Shown: positions 44,153-51,913, numbered from the stretch's first letter. The stretch is DNA of 64,000 bases from Frigoribacterium sp. PhB24 (GCF_003755185.1 NZ_RKIC01000011.1:423342-487341), one strand, 5' to 3'. Numbers and translations: made by a program. The notes: generated by a model not told the origin, from the sequence alone.

Positions 44153-45649
44153 TCATGCTGAAAAGGGGATGTTCCACGCGTGGCAGAGGGCGTTGTGCAG
44201 GATGAAGCTTCCGTGTAGGTAAAGCTGGGCGTCGTCTCGGCGATGATAAAACTGCATGTAGCTGCCACCGCGAATCTGGACTTCATTGCCGATCGCTCCA
44301 GCGAAGAACAGCAACTTGAGGAGTCGGTTGACGACGGTCGCCTCAGTAACTCCGAGCGTCTCGAGCTGGCTTGCAAAGGCTGCACGGTCGAACCGTTGGC
44401 GCTGGAGGGTCTGAAGGGTGTCTAAGGCCTTGCTGGCTTCGTCGGGTCCGAACTCATAGCCTGCGAACTCGTTACGGATTGCACCGGGGAAGTAGCGTGT
44501 CGCGTATTGCAACACCCCCTCTCGGATGACGTCTTGCCGGAGCTGGTGTTGGCTGGCTGGGAAAATCTGGGACGCTTCGACGTCGCGGATCGCGTCCAAC
44601 AGCCGGAGAAGATCCCGGGGTGTGTGGCGGGTGAAGTTCAGGAGGTACTGCAGGCGGTTGATGGTGCGGTGGCTCTTCCCGTGCAGCTCGATGTTTTTCG
44701 GGAAGTAGTCAAGGACGTCAACTCGCTCGACTTCCAGAGCTTTGGCCGCTTTCCCGTTGACCAGGCGAATGAGGGGAGCGTTGGCGCCCGCTGCCCCGGA
44801 AAGGACACGCCAGTCGAGCTCAACGGAGAAGTCGTCGCGCATCTTCTGGGAGTCGGGCAGGGTCAGAGACACTCTGTTGAAGACATCGTTCCGCAGAAGT
44901 AAAACAATTGTGCCGGTGGCGCCCGTGTTGGCGAGGCGCTGATTGATCGAGTAAGCCGCTTGCACTAGTGATGCGAGGCTCTCGTCGTACTTTTCGTCGT
45001 TAAGGAAGATGGAGTCGAGGCCATCGAGCATGAGCAGGTGCCGGTTCCCGGAGCGGGCATTCGCCGCCCACTCTTCGAGGTAGGGCAGCAGCGAGAAAAT
45101 GTTCAGCTTTGATCTCGACTCGCGGCGGTAGACCGTGCCGAGCTTCGGGATTGGGATCTCGATGGTGGTGTTCGACACATTCAGGATCGCCCGGCCGGTC
45201 GTGTCGCCGAGAAGCCCGTACTGGCGTAGCAGCCGAGTGACACGGGTGACCTCCGCACGGTTCGGGAGGTCGCAGGACTGGTCCTCGAGTAGGAGGGACA
45301 GGTAGTTGCAGAGCAGGATGAACTTCCATGCGGAGACCGTCCGGTCGGTGCCGGCGGGTTGGCCGGTGTCCAAGCGGGGAATGTCCGCCAGTGGCAACTC
45401 AGAAGCGTCGCGGACGACACAGAGGTAGTTGTTGCCATGCTGGGACTCGTGGAGGTACCACGCGAGGGCAGATTTTCCGGTGCCCTTCGGGCCGAGAACC
45501 AAAGTCTTTTCGCCGGACACGACGGCATCTGTGATCCGGTTGAGATCCACGAAACTTCGGACGAAATCGTCACGACCGCCCGACAGCTCGTTCTTCGAGT
45601 CGCTCTTCCCAAAGTAGAGGTCTGCAAAGCGAGGAGTCGTCAGCGTCAT
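44153..45649 (-). CDS. P-loop ATPase, Sll1717-like
   Basis: The 498-residue product begins with LYFGKSDSKNELSGGRDDFVRSF, a segment typical of the Sll1717-type P-loop ATPases. The Walker A is GPKGTGKS (residues 53-60) and the Walker B is LLMLDGLDSIFL near residue 210. A helical region with FTRHTPRDLLRLLDAI and a winged-helix-like C-terminus follow. Such STAND/KAP-related ATPases are found in defence islands. TACGAT followed by six bases and the ATG is a leaderless promoter. It lies upstream of the DUF4062 gene on the same strand; the 223-bp gap argues for partly separate expression. Confidence 0.75.
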   Translation of the reverse strand: MTLTTPRFADLYFGKSDSKNELSGGRDDFVRSFVDLNRITDAVVSGEKTLVLGPKGTGKSALAWYLHESQHGNNYLCVVRDASELPLADIPRLDTGQPAGTDRTVSAWKFILLCNYLSLLLEDQSCDLPNRAEVTRVTRLLRQYGLLGDTTGRAILNVSNTTIEIPIPKLGTVYRRESRSKLNIFSLLPYLEEWAANARSGNRHLLMLDGLDSIFLNDEKYDESLASLVQAAYSINQRLANTGATGTIVLLLRNDVFNRVSLTLPDSQKMRDDFSVELDWRVLSGAAGANAPLIRLVNGKAAKALEVERVDVLDYFPKNIELHGKSHRTINRLQYLLNFTRHTPRDLLRLLDAIRDVEASQIFPASQHQLRQDVIREGVLQYATRYFPGAIRNEFAGYEFGPDEASKALDTLQTLQRQRFDRAAFASQLETLGVTEATVVNRLLKLLFFAGAIGNEVQIRGGSYMQFYHRRDDAQLYLHGSFILHNALCHAWNIPFSA

Positions 45650-45720
45650 ATCCGGATCGTACCGTTGGGCACGGACTCCGACCGCCGGAACCGCATGCGC
45701 GAATACGAGTCTTCTTGACT

Positions 45721-45736
45721 GCCTGATAGCCGATTG
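45721..45736 (+). repeat. 16-bp site copy 1 (GCCTGATAGCCGATTG)
   Basis: First clear copy of the KCCCGATAGNNGATCG family. It ends one base before the stop codon of the minus-strand membrane gene at 45738. Confidence 0.7.
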
Positions 45737-45737
45737 T

Positions 45738-45995
45738 TCACTGACTCGGCGTGTCCATGGGCTTGTCGTCTTCGTCCTCAGGCTCGAAGCCGCGGTCAAA
45801 GACGTTGTCGGCTCGGTGCCAGACCTGAATCCCGATCGTGAAGACCAACACGGGCAGCGCGCCGGCCAGGCGAAGTAGCCAGGGCAGATCAGGGGCGACC
45901 AAGTTGGCCACGAGGGGACCGATGACAAGCAAGACTGCCGTAATAATGATCCCGGAGGCCAGCCGCTTCCGCCGCTGCGCCGCAGGAGTTTGCAT
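45738..45995 (-). CDS. two-helix small membrane protein
   Basis: The 85-residue product has a basic N-terminus (QRRKRLAS), two membrane helices (GIIITAVLLVIGPLVANLVA and LLRLAGALPVLVFTIGIQVW) and an acidic tail (EPEDEDD). No family is recognised. It is flanked on both sides by the 16-bp site, one base after its stop codon and 59 bp before its start. It is the first single-gene interval of the array. Confidence 0.65.
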   Translation of the reverse strand: MQTPAAQRRKRLASGIIITAVLLVIGPLVANLVAPDLPWLLRLAGALPVLVFTIGIQVWHRADNVFDRGFEPEDEDDKPMDTPSQ

Positions 45996-46054
45996 GGCTC
46001 AGTGTGCAACGAATCGGCGTTCATTGCGCGCACGTGTATTTCGCGCCGCAAGTG

Positions 46055-46070
46055 CCCGATAGGGGATCGT
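46055..46070 (+). repeat. 16-bp site copy 2 (GCCCGATAGGGGATCG)
   Basis: A perfect consensus copy between the divergent genes at 45995 and 46344. The remaining 270 bp up to 46344 show no gene. Confidence 0.85.
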
Positions 46071-46343
46071 CTGCCGGCACGAAGTTCAGTCGTCGCCCTC
46101 GGTTTTGTGCGAGGGGCCCGAATTGATCGAAAGGCCTCGGAACATGAAGAGAGAGCTAGCGACACTTCTCACGCTGATCGCCGTGCTCACCCAAGGTGTC
46201 GAGTGGTCGAGCACGAATGCGTCGGGTCCACGGCCGACTCGGGGAAGCGGCCAAGGTGGATTCTTCGTCGTAAGCCCTCGCCACGCGGGTGGTTCCACGC
46301 CTACGGGCGGTACGTGGGGGAGGTGCCGGCTTACGGTCAGTGG

Positions 46344-46916
46344 ATGACCAAGGAAGAGCATGCAACGGGTGGCAAGATCGTGGGGCCCTCTTCGCAGGTG
46401 ATGATGATCCCCTTTTCCGTTTTCGGCGGACTTCTTGCCGCGTTTGCAGCTTTGGGAGACGGTGTCACTGGCGTCACATTTGGCGTGTCCGTGACTCTTG
46501 CTGCTGTTGCTGTGGTGTCCGCGATCCTGGGGTGGCGAAGAGCCAAGTCCGTCGAGGCTCTGATGCCGTTCATCTATTGGAGCAGTGCCGACTATCCCTT
46601 CTCGCAGCTCGACCCGGACAGGCGACGACTCCTGGTCCGACAAATGTTCGGACGGGAACCGGTGACAGCTGAGAGCGCGGAGTTAGTCCGTTTCCTGATT
46701 CGCCGTAAGCGGCGTCGTGCGACCGCGCTGATGCCGTCGCTTTTAGCTATGTTTCTCATCCTGGCCGCGCTGGCGATCGCAGCTGGCTATCCGGGGTGGG
46801 GTTTGCTTGGAGCAGTTCTCCTACTCGCGGTCTTGGTCACGGCAACCCAGTACGAGAAGCGACGCGAGGACCGAGTGCTTAGGCTCACGGACGAGGCCAA
46901 CCTAGATAGGGAGTGA
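46344..46916 (+). CDS. two-region membrane protein, unknown
   Basis: The 190-residue product has an N-terminal pair of helices (VMMIPFSVFGGLLAAFAALG and GVSVTLAAVAVVSAILGW), a cytoplasmic domain of about 55 residues (PFSQLDPDRRRLLVRQMFGREPVTAESAELVRFLIRRKRRR) and a C-terminal pair of helices ending in basic residues. No family is recognised. The start at 46344 is fixed by TACGGT six bases upstream, a leaderless pattern; a much longer in-frame reading from 45990 has no support and would run through the 16-bp site. Confidence 0.6.
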   Translation: MTKEEHATGGKIVGPSSQVMMIPFSVFGGLLAAFAALGDGVTGVTFGVSVTLAAVAVVSAILGWRRAKSVEALMPFIYWSSADYPFSQLDPDRRRLLVRQMFGREPVTAESAELVRFLIRRKRRRATALMPSLLAMFLILAALAIAAGYPGWGLLGAVLLLAVLVTATQYEKRREDRVLRLTDEANLDRE

Positions 46917-46980
46917 TGTACTCCGAAGCCGACTCTCGCAACTTTGCAAGCTGTTCTTTTTCATCGACAAGGAGCGATTG

Positions 46981-47169
46981 ATGTCGTCCAAGATGCCTCG
47001 CTGGCGAAAGCGCATGGGTGTGGCCACGATCTTCTACGCGCTCGGCGCCACGCTGTTCATTGTCAACGTGTTCATTGACCTGCCCAAGGCGCTGAGTCTT
47101 CTGGGCGTGGCGCTCATCGCGATCGGCCTTTACTTCAACATTCGCGTTATGGCTGAGATGCGTCGCTGA
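46981..47169 (+). CDS. two-helix small membrane protein
   Basis: The 62-residue product has a basic start (KMPRWRKRMG) and two membrane helices (ATIFYALGATLFIVNVFI and ALSLLGVALIAIGLYFNI) separated by DLPKA. AAGGAG lies 6 bp before the ATG, one of few leadered genes in the array. Function unknown. It follows the previous gene by 64 bp on the same strand and may be co-transcribed. Confidence 0.65.
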   Translation: MSSKMPRWRKRMGVATIFYALGATLFIVNVFIDLPKALSLLGVALIAIGLYFNIRVMAEMRR

Positions 47170-47294
47170 CGGCCGTCACTTGAAGGGACTATTTCCAAGG
47201 GCAGGTGCATCGTCCCGTTGAGGGATCGACGAGCGGGCGTTCTGCCGATTGGCAATGTCGCGAGGGGGCGGACCCGTCACCGGCTACGGCACCA

Positions 47295-47660
47295 TCAAGC
47301 TGTCGCGGCATAAGTCATTAGGGCGGAGGCGAGCAGAATGAGAGCGCCGAGCATGACTAATGCACCGAGAACAAGGATGGCGATCCCTCGTGGGTTGGCT
47401 CGATCGCGAAGCAACCAGATACCGATTGATGAGGCCAAGAGGAGTAGGCCCGCGAGGAACGGGTAAGCACGAAGGGTCCCGGCGCCGAGGGCGTAGTTGC
47501 AGTTGCCCGTGCGGGGGATACACGCGGCGAATGCCATGGAACCGATGGCCACGGCGTACCAGCCGACGAACGCAAGAGGGACACCAAGCAGGACGATTCC
47601 CACGATTGCTGAGAAGACGACGCTCATCGGAGATCCCACGCTTCTGCGTTCATTGCTCAC
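47295..47660 (-). CDS. three-helix membrane protein, unknown
   Basis: The 121-residue product has helices at FSAIVGIVLLGVPLAFVGWYAVAIG, FLAGLLLLASSIGIWLL and GIAILVLGALVMLGALILLASALMTY, with a short Cys-containing loop (CIPRTGNCNYA) that could form an external disulphide. No family is recognised. The GTG at 47660 is preceded by CACGAT and six bases; an internal ATG 11 codons later is an alternative. A 16-bp site lies 47 bp upstream. Confidence 0.6.
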   Translation of the reverse strand: MSNERRSVGSPMSVVFSAIVGIVLLGVPLAFVGWYAVAIGSMAFAACIPRTGNCNYALGAGTLRAYPFLAGLLLLASSIGIWLLRDRANPRGIAILVLGALVMLGALILLASALMTYAATA

Positions 47661-47707
47661 TGATCAATCGTGTCACGTCAGGTCACGTCGCGTAGTCGCC
47701 GCTGCTT

Positions 47708-47723
47708 GCCCGATAGACGATCG
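47708..47723 (+). repeat. 16-bp site copy 3 (GCCCGATAGACGATCG)
   Basis: Consensus copy with AC at the two variable positions, between two minus-strand membrane genes. Confidence 0.85.
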
Positions 47724-47778
47724 ATAGGCGGACGAAGATCCGCGAACATGCCTCGGGCCTTGATGTTCCGTGAAGGAG

Positions 47779-48162
47779 TCAGGGGGCGAGCTGCCTCGGA
47801 TGTGGCACGACGAGTTGCCCGCCTGAGAGGGCCAGAGCCACGACCAGGCCGACGGCAGATGTTCCTACGACGACAGATAGCACCAAGAGCACCCTCACAC
47901 TCAGTCGCGTGCTGGCCCCGCTCATCACCGCTGCAAGTAGTGCGAGGCCCGAGAGATGTGCGAAGACCAGAGGTGCGAGCATGAAAGGAATGGAGGGGCC
48001 CAGAGAGCCTGAGCCTGCGGTTCCCCTGGAAGCTTCATCCGATGCGAGCCATATCCAGAACCACCCCAGCGACATCGCTGGCAAGCCCAATAATGCGAGC
48101 ACCCAGAACGCGACGGTTCGTAAAGGCGACACGGTACTCGCACGGTTGTCGAGGGCTTTCAT
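47779..48162 (-). CDS. three-helix membrane protein, unknown
   Basis: The 127-residue product has helices at TVAFWVLALLGLPAMSLGWFWIWLA, IPFMLAPLVFAHLSGLALLAAVM and VRVLLVLSVVVGTSAVGLVVALAL. No family is recognised. Two ATGs stand side by side (48165 and 48162); TAGCCT lies six bases before the second, so 48162 is chosen. It occupies the interval between two 16-bp sites alone. Confidence 0.6.
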   Translation of the reverse strand: MKALDNRASTVSPLRTVAFWVLALLGLPAMSLGWFWIWLASDEASRGTAGSGSLGPSIPFMLAPLVFAHLSGLALLAAVMSGASTRLSVRVLLVLSVVVGTSAVGLVVALALSGGQLVVPHPRQLAP

Positions 48163-48191
48163 CATCCAAGGCTAGTGAGAGACGCCGAGCT

Positions 48192-48207
48192 GCCCGATAG
48201 GGGATCG
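48192..48207 (+). repeat. 16-bp site copy 4 (GCCCGATAGGGGATCG)
   Basis: Perfect consensus copy, followed by three GGGCCAC-type tandem units (about 48206-48230). Confidence 0.85.
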
Positions 48208-48259
48208 GCCACGGGCCACGGGCCACGGGTCATGGGCCCTCGGTCTGGCTGCCCGCGAG

Positions 48260-48448
48260 TCAGCTCAGGGCAGCGATGACGCCTGCTACGAGGATTCCGG
48301 TCCCAAGTCCGATCGTGATGGTCATGGCAAGGAACGGGCGACTTCCTACTCGGACCCCGCCTCGCTTCCTGAGGTTGAAGGCGTAGGCAAAACCTGCCAC
48401 GACGATGAGAGCGCCGATGATGGTCATGACGAGGGGAACGGTCTCCAT
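48260..48448 (-). CDS. two-helix small membrane protein
   Basis: The 62-residue product has helices at VPLVMTIIGALIVVAGFAYAF and MTITIGLGTGILVAGVIAAL, joined by a basic loop (NLRKRGGVRVGSRPF), so both ends face outward. Function unknown. TACGGT six bases before the ATG supports 48448 as the start instead of an upstream in-frame ATG at 48475. It lies alone between two 16-bp sites. Confidence 0.6.
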   Translation of the reverse strand: METVPLVMTIIGALIVVAGFAYAFNLRKRGGVRVGSRPFLAMTITIGLGTGILVAGVIAALS

Positions 48449-48501
48449 CCTCGAACCGTAGTGCAGGGTTTTCACCGGCTCGGTTACGCGTCATGTCGGC
48501 G

Positions 48502-48517
48502 GCCCGATAGGGGATCG
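48502..48517 (+). repeat. 16-bp site copy 5 (GCCCGATAGGGGATCG) with an inverted partial copy
   Basis: Perfect consensus copy. The sequence TATCGGGC at 48521-48528 is the exact complement of its first eight bases, so this copy can form a hairpin. Confidence 0.85.
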
Positions 48518-48562
48518 TCATATCGGGCTTAAGCCTGTGCACCGGTTGATGGCGTCGACGTG

Positions 48563-48715
48563 TCAGGGGAGGTCGGCATCCTCGTCGACCGGGTGTGCCT
48601 CCAACCGATTGGCGGCGAGGATCGAATCGACGTGCGCTCGAGAATCGGCCACGATCGTAGAGTCCCATTCGATCTCGGTGGCGAGCACCCAGGCGGGGTC
48701 CTCCGGCCGGAGCAA
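48563..48715 (-). CDS. possible 50-residue protein
   Basis: The frame from TTG 48715 to the stop at 48563 has strong GC bias at third positions and encodes an acidic peptide (PEDPAWVLATEIEWDSTIVADS...AHPVDEDADLP). There is no ATG or GTG in this frame before it runs into the upstream lipoprotein gene. It may be a true short gene with a TTG start or the 3' remnant of a longer one. Confidence 0.3.
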   Translation of the reverse strand: MLRPEDPAWVLATEIEWDSTIVADSRAHVDSILAANRLEAHPVDEDADLP

Positions 48716-48731
48716 CTGCGGTGGGCTGGCG

Positions 48732-49163
48732 CTAGTCGGGGCGCCCGTTTTGAGGTTCGTCGGTCGGGACCAGGACGTCGCCCACCATGACAGCTGTGTT
48801 GCAGTCGAAAGGGCCGGCGGTGGCGGGTCTCGACACCTGCCACCAGCGTCGACCGAAGCGATCACACACGACACTGGTGACATCGCCGGCGACGACGACG
48901 TACTCGAGGGCACCGTCCGGTTTCTCCTGGACGACGCCGGCCGCACCCTCCCGCTCGCCCAGATCGACGATGGGCGCACTGGTCGGCGTCGACGTGGGCG
49001 TGGGCGTGGGCATGGGCGTGGAAAGCGGAACAGCCGCGCTCGACGGCGTCACCTCAGCCGCGGGAGTGGCGGGCGGTGGCACTGAGGTACTCGTGCACGA
49101 AGCGGAAGAGAGCACGAGGGCCCCGGCGAGTACGGGCGTCACGAGCCAGGAGCGGACCTTCAC
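48732..49163 (-). CDS. lipoprotein with a LysM-like domain
   Basis: The 143-residue product has a lipoprotein signal (SWLVTPVLAGALVLSSASC, lipobox ASC with Cys near residue 23), a Pro/Thr-rich linker, and a C-terminal region EYVVVAGDVTSVVCDRFGRRWWQ...MVGDVLVPTD. That region follows the LysM pattern (Y-x-V-x-x-G-D...L-x-P) with extra Cys residues. It is likely tethered to the outer face of the membrane and may bind cell-wall glycan. TAACCT six bases before the GTG marks a leaderless start. Confidence 0.7.
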   Translation of the reverse strand: MKVRSWLVTPVLAGALVLSSASCTSTSVPPPATPAAEVTPSSAAVPLSTPMPTPTPTSTPTSAPIVDLGEREGAAGVVQEKPDGALEYVVVAGDVTSVVCDRFGRRWWQVSRPATAGPFDCNTAVMVGDVLVPTDEPQNGRPD

Positions 49164-49323
49164 ACGATGAGGTTAAGTCATTCCAGGCTTTCGGGGGGCT
49201 GGGGTCGGAGGCCGCGCCCTAGTCTTCGTCCATGGAGAGAACGGTCGAGGGCCGCATGCGGCAGCTGGCCCTCGTTGCGCAGAGTGCTTTCGCCCTCGGA
49301 CTGGCGATCGGTCGGCGGGCGCT

Positions 49324-49773
49324 TCAGTCGTTGAAGAAGGTGATCGAGCCGCCATTGATCGAGGAGACGGTGAGTACAGCCCCCTCGTAGTTCTCGTCCA
49401 TCAGGAACGCGGTCGTCGCGACAGCACCGGGGCTGAGTTCGGTTGGCCACTCTTCCTCGAGCGCGTACCCGTCGATCTTGCCGCTCGCGGGTCGGGGGCC
49501 GAAGGGAAGTGACCAGTCGGGTCCGCCAGCACCGTCGATCACCAGGTCGTCGTCAGCTTCGAACAGCAGGGCCGTGTCACCCGTGTTCTCGACCTTGAGT
49601 CCCACGCTGAGGTACCCGTCGAACTGGTCCAAGATCTCAGCGGTCCCTGTCATGCCCTGAGGGGTCGCCCCCGTGTCGATGTCGCTCGTCGAGCATCCGG
49701 ACATGGTTGCCGTGACGATGATGACGAAGGCGGCGCAGAAGTTGTGGGCGCGCCGTCGGGCTGAGATCTTCAC
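49324..49773 (-). CDS. lipoprotein, unknown
   Basis: The 149-residue product has a lipoprotein signal peptide (RRRAHNFCAAFVIIVTATMSGC) and an acidic beta-rich mature region (VGLKVENTGDTALLFEADDDLVIDGAGG...), resembling DUF4352-like extracellular immunoglobulin-type domains, though the match is only suggestive. A GTG at 49773 is taken as the start (AAGCAT six bases upstream); longer frames to 49899 would disrupt the signal peptide. Confidence 0.6.
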   Translation of the reverse strand: MKISARRRAHNFCAAFVIIVTATMSGCSTSDIDTGATPQGMTGTAEILDQFDGYLSVGLKVENTGDTALLFEADDDLVIDGAGGPDWSLPFGPRPASGKIDGYALEEEWPTELSPGAVATTAFLMDENYEGAVLTVSSINGGSITFFND

Positions 49774-49867
49774 GCTGTCATGCTTCCAGAGGCCGTCACG
49801 GAACCATTGCCCATGCGTCATCACGCACGAGGACATGTCCGCAGAACAGCCGCCCGCAACGCGAAGG

Positions 49868-49883
49868 GTCCGTAAAGGGATCG
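49868..49883 (+). repeat. degenerate copy of the 16-bp site
   Basis: GTCCGTAAAGGGATCG keeps 12 of 16 consensus positions, and its downstream flank CCCACCGG resembles the GCCACCGG after copy 7. It lies between divergent genes. Confidence 0.45.
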
Positions 49884-49919
49884 CCCACCGGAATGACACG
49901 CTCCGCCTAACGTGGTGAC

Positions 49920-50744
49920 ATGCGGATGCTCGTTCTCGGCGGTAGCGGACTTCTGGGGGGTGAGCTGTTGTCCCAGGCGCGGGCTCTGCATATCGACGCG
50001 ATCGGCACTTCCACGCGTTCCACTGGTCTTACGGGTGGAGAGCATTGGCGACAGCTCGACCTCCGCGACCGGCAGGCAACCATCGAGCTAGTCCGAGCCA
50101 CTCGCGCCCACGTTGTGATCAACGTCGCGTATCGACAGTCCGATTGGTCCTCGACGGCGGATGGTGCGGCCAACGCCGCGATCGCGGCGAAGTCAGCAGG
50201 CGCTCACCTCGTGTTCGTCTCGAGCGATGCCGTTTTCTCTGGGGCCGAGTCACCGTATTCCGAACGGGCCTTGCCAGACCCGCGGACTCCCTACGGCGCC
50301 GCCAAGGCAGCGGCAGAGACGGCGGTGCGTGCCATTGCCCCCGCCTGCACGATCGCGCGTACGTCGCTGATAATCAGCAGCAACGGGTCGTCCGTGCATG
50401 AACGGCTCGCACATGCGGCTGCGCGGGGGGACGGGCACCTCTTCACCGACGATGTTCGCTGCCCTGTCCACGTCACCGACCTCGCGGGCGCGCTCCTCGA
50501 ACTGGCCCACGCGAGACGGAATGGCATGCATCACCTCGCCGGTCCAGAAGCCATGAGCCGATACGACCTCGGCCGCTTGATCACACTCCGAGACGGTCTC
50601 GATCCCACTCGCATCCAAGCCGCACAGCGTGCGCTCCTACCCATGCCAGGGCCGTTGGACGTCCGTCTCGACTCTCAAGCGACGCAACGGGCCATCGCCA
50701 CGAGACTTCGAGGTGCCTCTTCGTTCCTCACAACATCGGGCTAG
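49920..50744 (+). CDS. RmlD-like NAD(P)-dependent sugar-nucleotide reductase/epimerase
   Basis: The 274-residue extended SDR has MLVLGGSGLLGGELLSQA, VINVAYRQSDW, VSSDAVFSG (catalytic Ser/Thr region) and YGAAKAAAE (Tyr-x-x-x-Lys). This pattern is that of dTDP-4-dehydrorhamnose reductase-like proteins. No rhamnose operon is present, so the true substrate is open. The ATG at 49920 follows TAACGT by six bases (leaderless). A 16-bp site follows its stop codon by 20 bp. Confidence 0.8.
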   Translation: MRMLVLGGSGLLGGELLSQARALHIDAIGTSTRSTGLTGGEHWRQLDLRDRQATIELVRATRAHVVINVAYRQSDWSSTADGAANAAIAAKSAGAHLVFVSSDAVFSGAESPYSERALPDPRTPYGAAKAAAETAVRAIAPACTIARTSLIISSNGSSVHERLAHAAARGDGHLFTDDVRCPVHVTDLAGALLELAHARRNGMHHLAGPEAMSRYDLGRLITLRDGLDPTRIQAAQRALLPMPGPLDVRLDSQATQRAIATRLRGASSFLTTSG

Positions 50745-50764
50745 GTGGGCAGCCTCCTCACGTG

Positions 50765-50780
50765 TCCCGATAGGGGAGCG
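50765..50780 (+). repeat. 16-bp site copy 6 (TCCCGATAGGGGAGCG)
   Basis: One mismatch to consensus (AGCG in place of ATCG). It lies 20 bp after the stop codon of the reductase gene. Confidence 0.8.
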
Positions 50781-51108
50781 CTTAGCGACGCGCTGGAGTG
50801 CTTTCAGGCTGTACTCGGGCATGCCAGCATATGGGGGTGAGGTTCGGCGAGAGCTTGGTTGCGAAAGCCGATCCGTATTGTCTCTGGCGGAGATCAGCGA
50901 CGTCATGACCGGAGACGGTCGCGTCTCCCTCGCGGTCATTCAGCCGACGCTGGCTGTGTACCAAGGGAAGAGCTTTCAGTCGACTCGGCTGCTGCACGTC
51001 GCTGTTGATCGCTTTCGCCAGGAGTAGCTACGGCACGGCCCGTCGAGGACATGAAAAGCTCTTGATGGAGCCCATACCGTCTGAAGTCTGCGCGGAATGA
51101 GGTGCGGT

Positions 51109-51124
51109 GCCCGATAGCCGATCG
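51109..51124 (+). repeat. 16-bp site copy 7 (GCCCGATAGCCGATCG)
   Basis: Perfect consensus with CC at the variable positions, 28 bp before the HAD gene start. Confidence 0.85.
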
Positions 51125-51140
51125 GCCACCGGTTCACTTC

Positions 51141-51146
51141 TAGACT
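51141..51146 (+). promoter_or_regulatory. leaderless -10 element of the HAD gene
   Basis: TAGACT followed by six bases and the GTG at 51153. Confidence 0.5.
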
Positions 51147-51152
51147 GGCGCG

Positions 51153-51845
51153 GTGACGCGAGTGGGTGCAGTCGGCTTCGACCTCGACGGGACGCTGCTC
51201 GATCACCGCGGTTCAGCCCGATCCGCCGCGGTCCACTTCCTCGGCTCGCTAGGTGTGGTCGCGTCCGACTCGATTCTTGATAGCTGGTTCGCCGCCGAAG
51301 AGCAGCACTTCGAGCGTTGGCGGTCGGGCGAGATCAGCTTCTCGCAGCAACGCCGTGAGCGGCTGCGCTCTGTCCTCCCGCCGCTCGGGGTCGATGTCCC
51401 TGCGGGTGAGGTCGATGTCGACGAGCTGTTCGGCGGTTACCTGCGGGCCTACGAGTCGTCATGGCGGGCATTTCCCGATGCGCTTCCACTTCTTCGGAGC
51501 CTGCGCGCGTCCGGTCATCGCATCGGACTGCTGACGAACGGGACCGAGGCTCAGCAGCTAGCCAAGCTCCGGCGGACAGGTCTCCTCGTCGAGTTCGATG
51601 TCGTCTGCACGTCTGAGCGCATCGGTTTCGCGAAGCCCGACGTGAGGGCCTTCGCCGTTCTCGCCTCTGAGCTCCGAGTCGAGCCGGGGGCATGCCTGTT
51701 CGTCGGCGACGATCTGGTGAAGGACGTCGACGGAGCCAGGGCAGCCGGGATGCGGGCACTGCTGGTCGACGGCCACAGGCACCGCGAGCTTCCGATCGGT
51801 GAGTTGGTCCGGTCCGTGATCGCCCGGTCTGCGGATGCCCGATAG
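51153..51845 (+). CDS. HAD-superfamily hydrolase
   Basis: The 230-residue product has the HAD nucleophile motif FDLDGTLLDH (Asp near residue 10), motif II in LLTNGTEAQ, the Lys in GFAKPDVRAF and the acidic motif GDDLVKDVDGA. The helical cap between motifs I and II fits phosphoglycolate-phosphatase-like enzymes; the substrate is probably a small phosphorylated metabolite. The stop codon TAG is part of the next 16-bp site (GCCCGATAG), which means the site directly abuts the coding region. Confidence 0.88.
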   Translation: MTRVGAVGFDLDGTLLDHRGSARSAAVHFLGSLGVVASDSILDSWFAAEEQHFERWRSGEISFSQQRRERLRSVLPPLGVDVPAGEVDVDELFGGYLRAYESSWRAFPDALPLLRSLRASGHRIGLLTNGTEAQQLAKLRRTGLLVEFDVVCTSERIGFAKPDVRAFAVLASELRVEPGACLFVGDDLVKDVDGARAAGMRALLVDGHRHRELPIGELVRSVIARSADAR

Positions 51846-51852
51846 CCGAGGG
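51837..51852 (+). repeat. 16-bp site copy 8, containing the HAD stop codon (GCCCGATAGCCGAGGG)
   Basis: The left half is perfect and the right half is altered. Bases 51843-51845 of the site (TAG) are the stop codon of the HAD gene. Confidence 0.75.
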
Positions 51853-51873
51853 GACGAGCGTCTAGACGCGGTG

Positions 51874-51889
51874 TCCCGATAGCGGATCG
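51874..51889 (+). repeat. 16-bp site copy 9 (TCCCGATAGCGGATCG)
   Basis: Perfect consensus with CG at the variable positions, only 21 bp after copy 8 and 24 bp before the acetyltransferase start. Confidence 0.85.
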
Positions 51890-51901
51890 TGCTCCGGTCG
51901 C

Positions 51902-51907
51902 TACCGT
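51902..51907 (+). promoter_or_regulatory. leaderless -10 element of the acetyltransferase gene
   Basis: TACCGT followed by six bases (AAACAA) and the ATG at 51914. Confidence 0.5.
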
Positions 51908-51913
51908 AAACAA

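Larger units (their letters stand above)
50745..51152. other. 408-bp interval with no convincing gene
   Basis: It contains two 16-bp sites (50765-50780 and 51109-51124). Between them a plus-strand frame 50821-51027 (68 codons) and an overlapping minus-strand frame are both possible, with weak codon bias and no ribosome binding site. It could be a decayed cassette. Confidence 0.4.

Noticed and set aside
43989..44177. A basic 62-codon minus-strand frame between the ATPase and DUF4062 genes
   Set aside because: It overlaps the end of the ATPase gene, has no ribosome binding site or leaderless -10 at the right distance, and shows poor codon bias.
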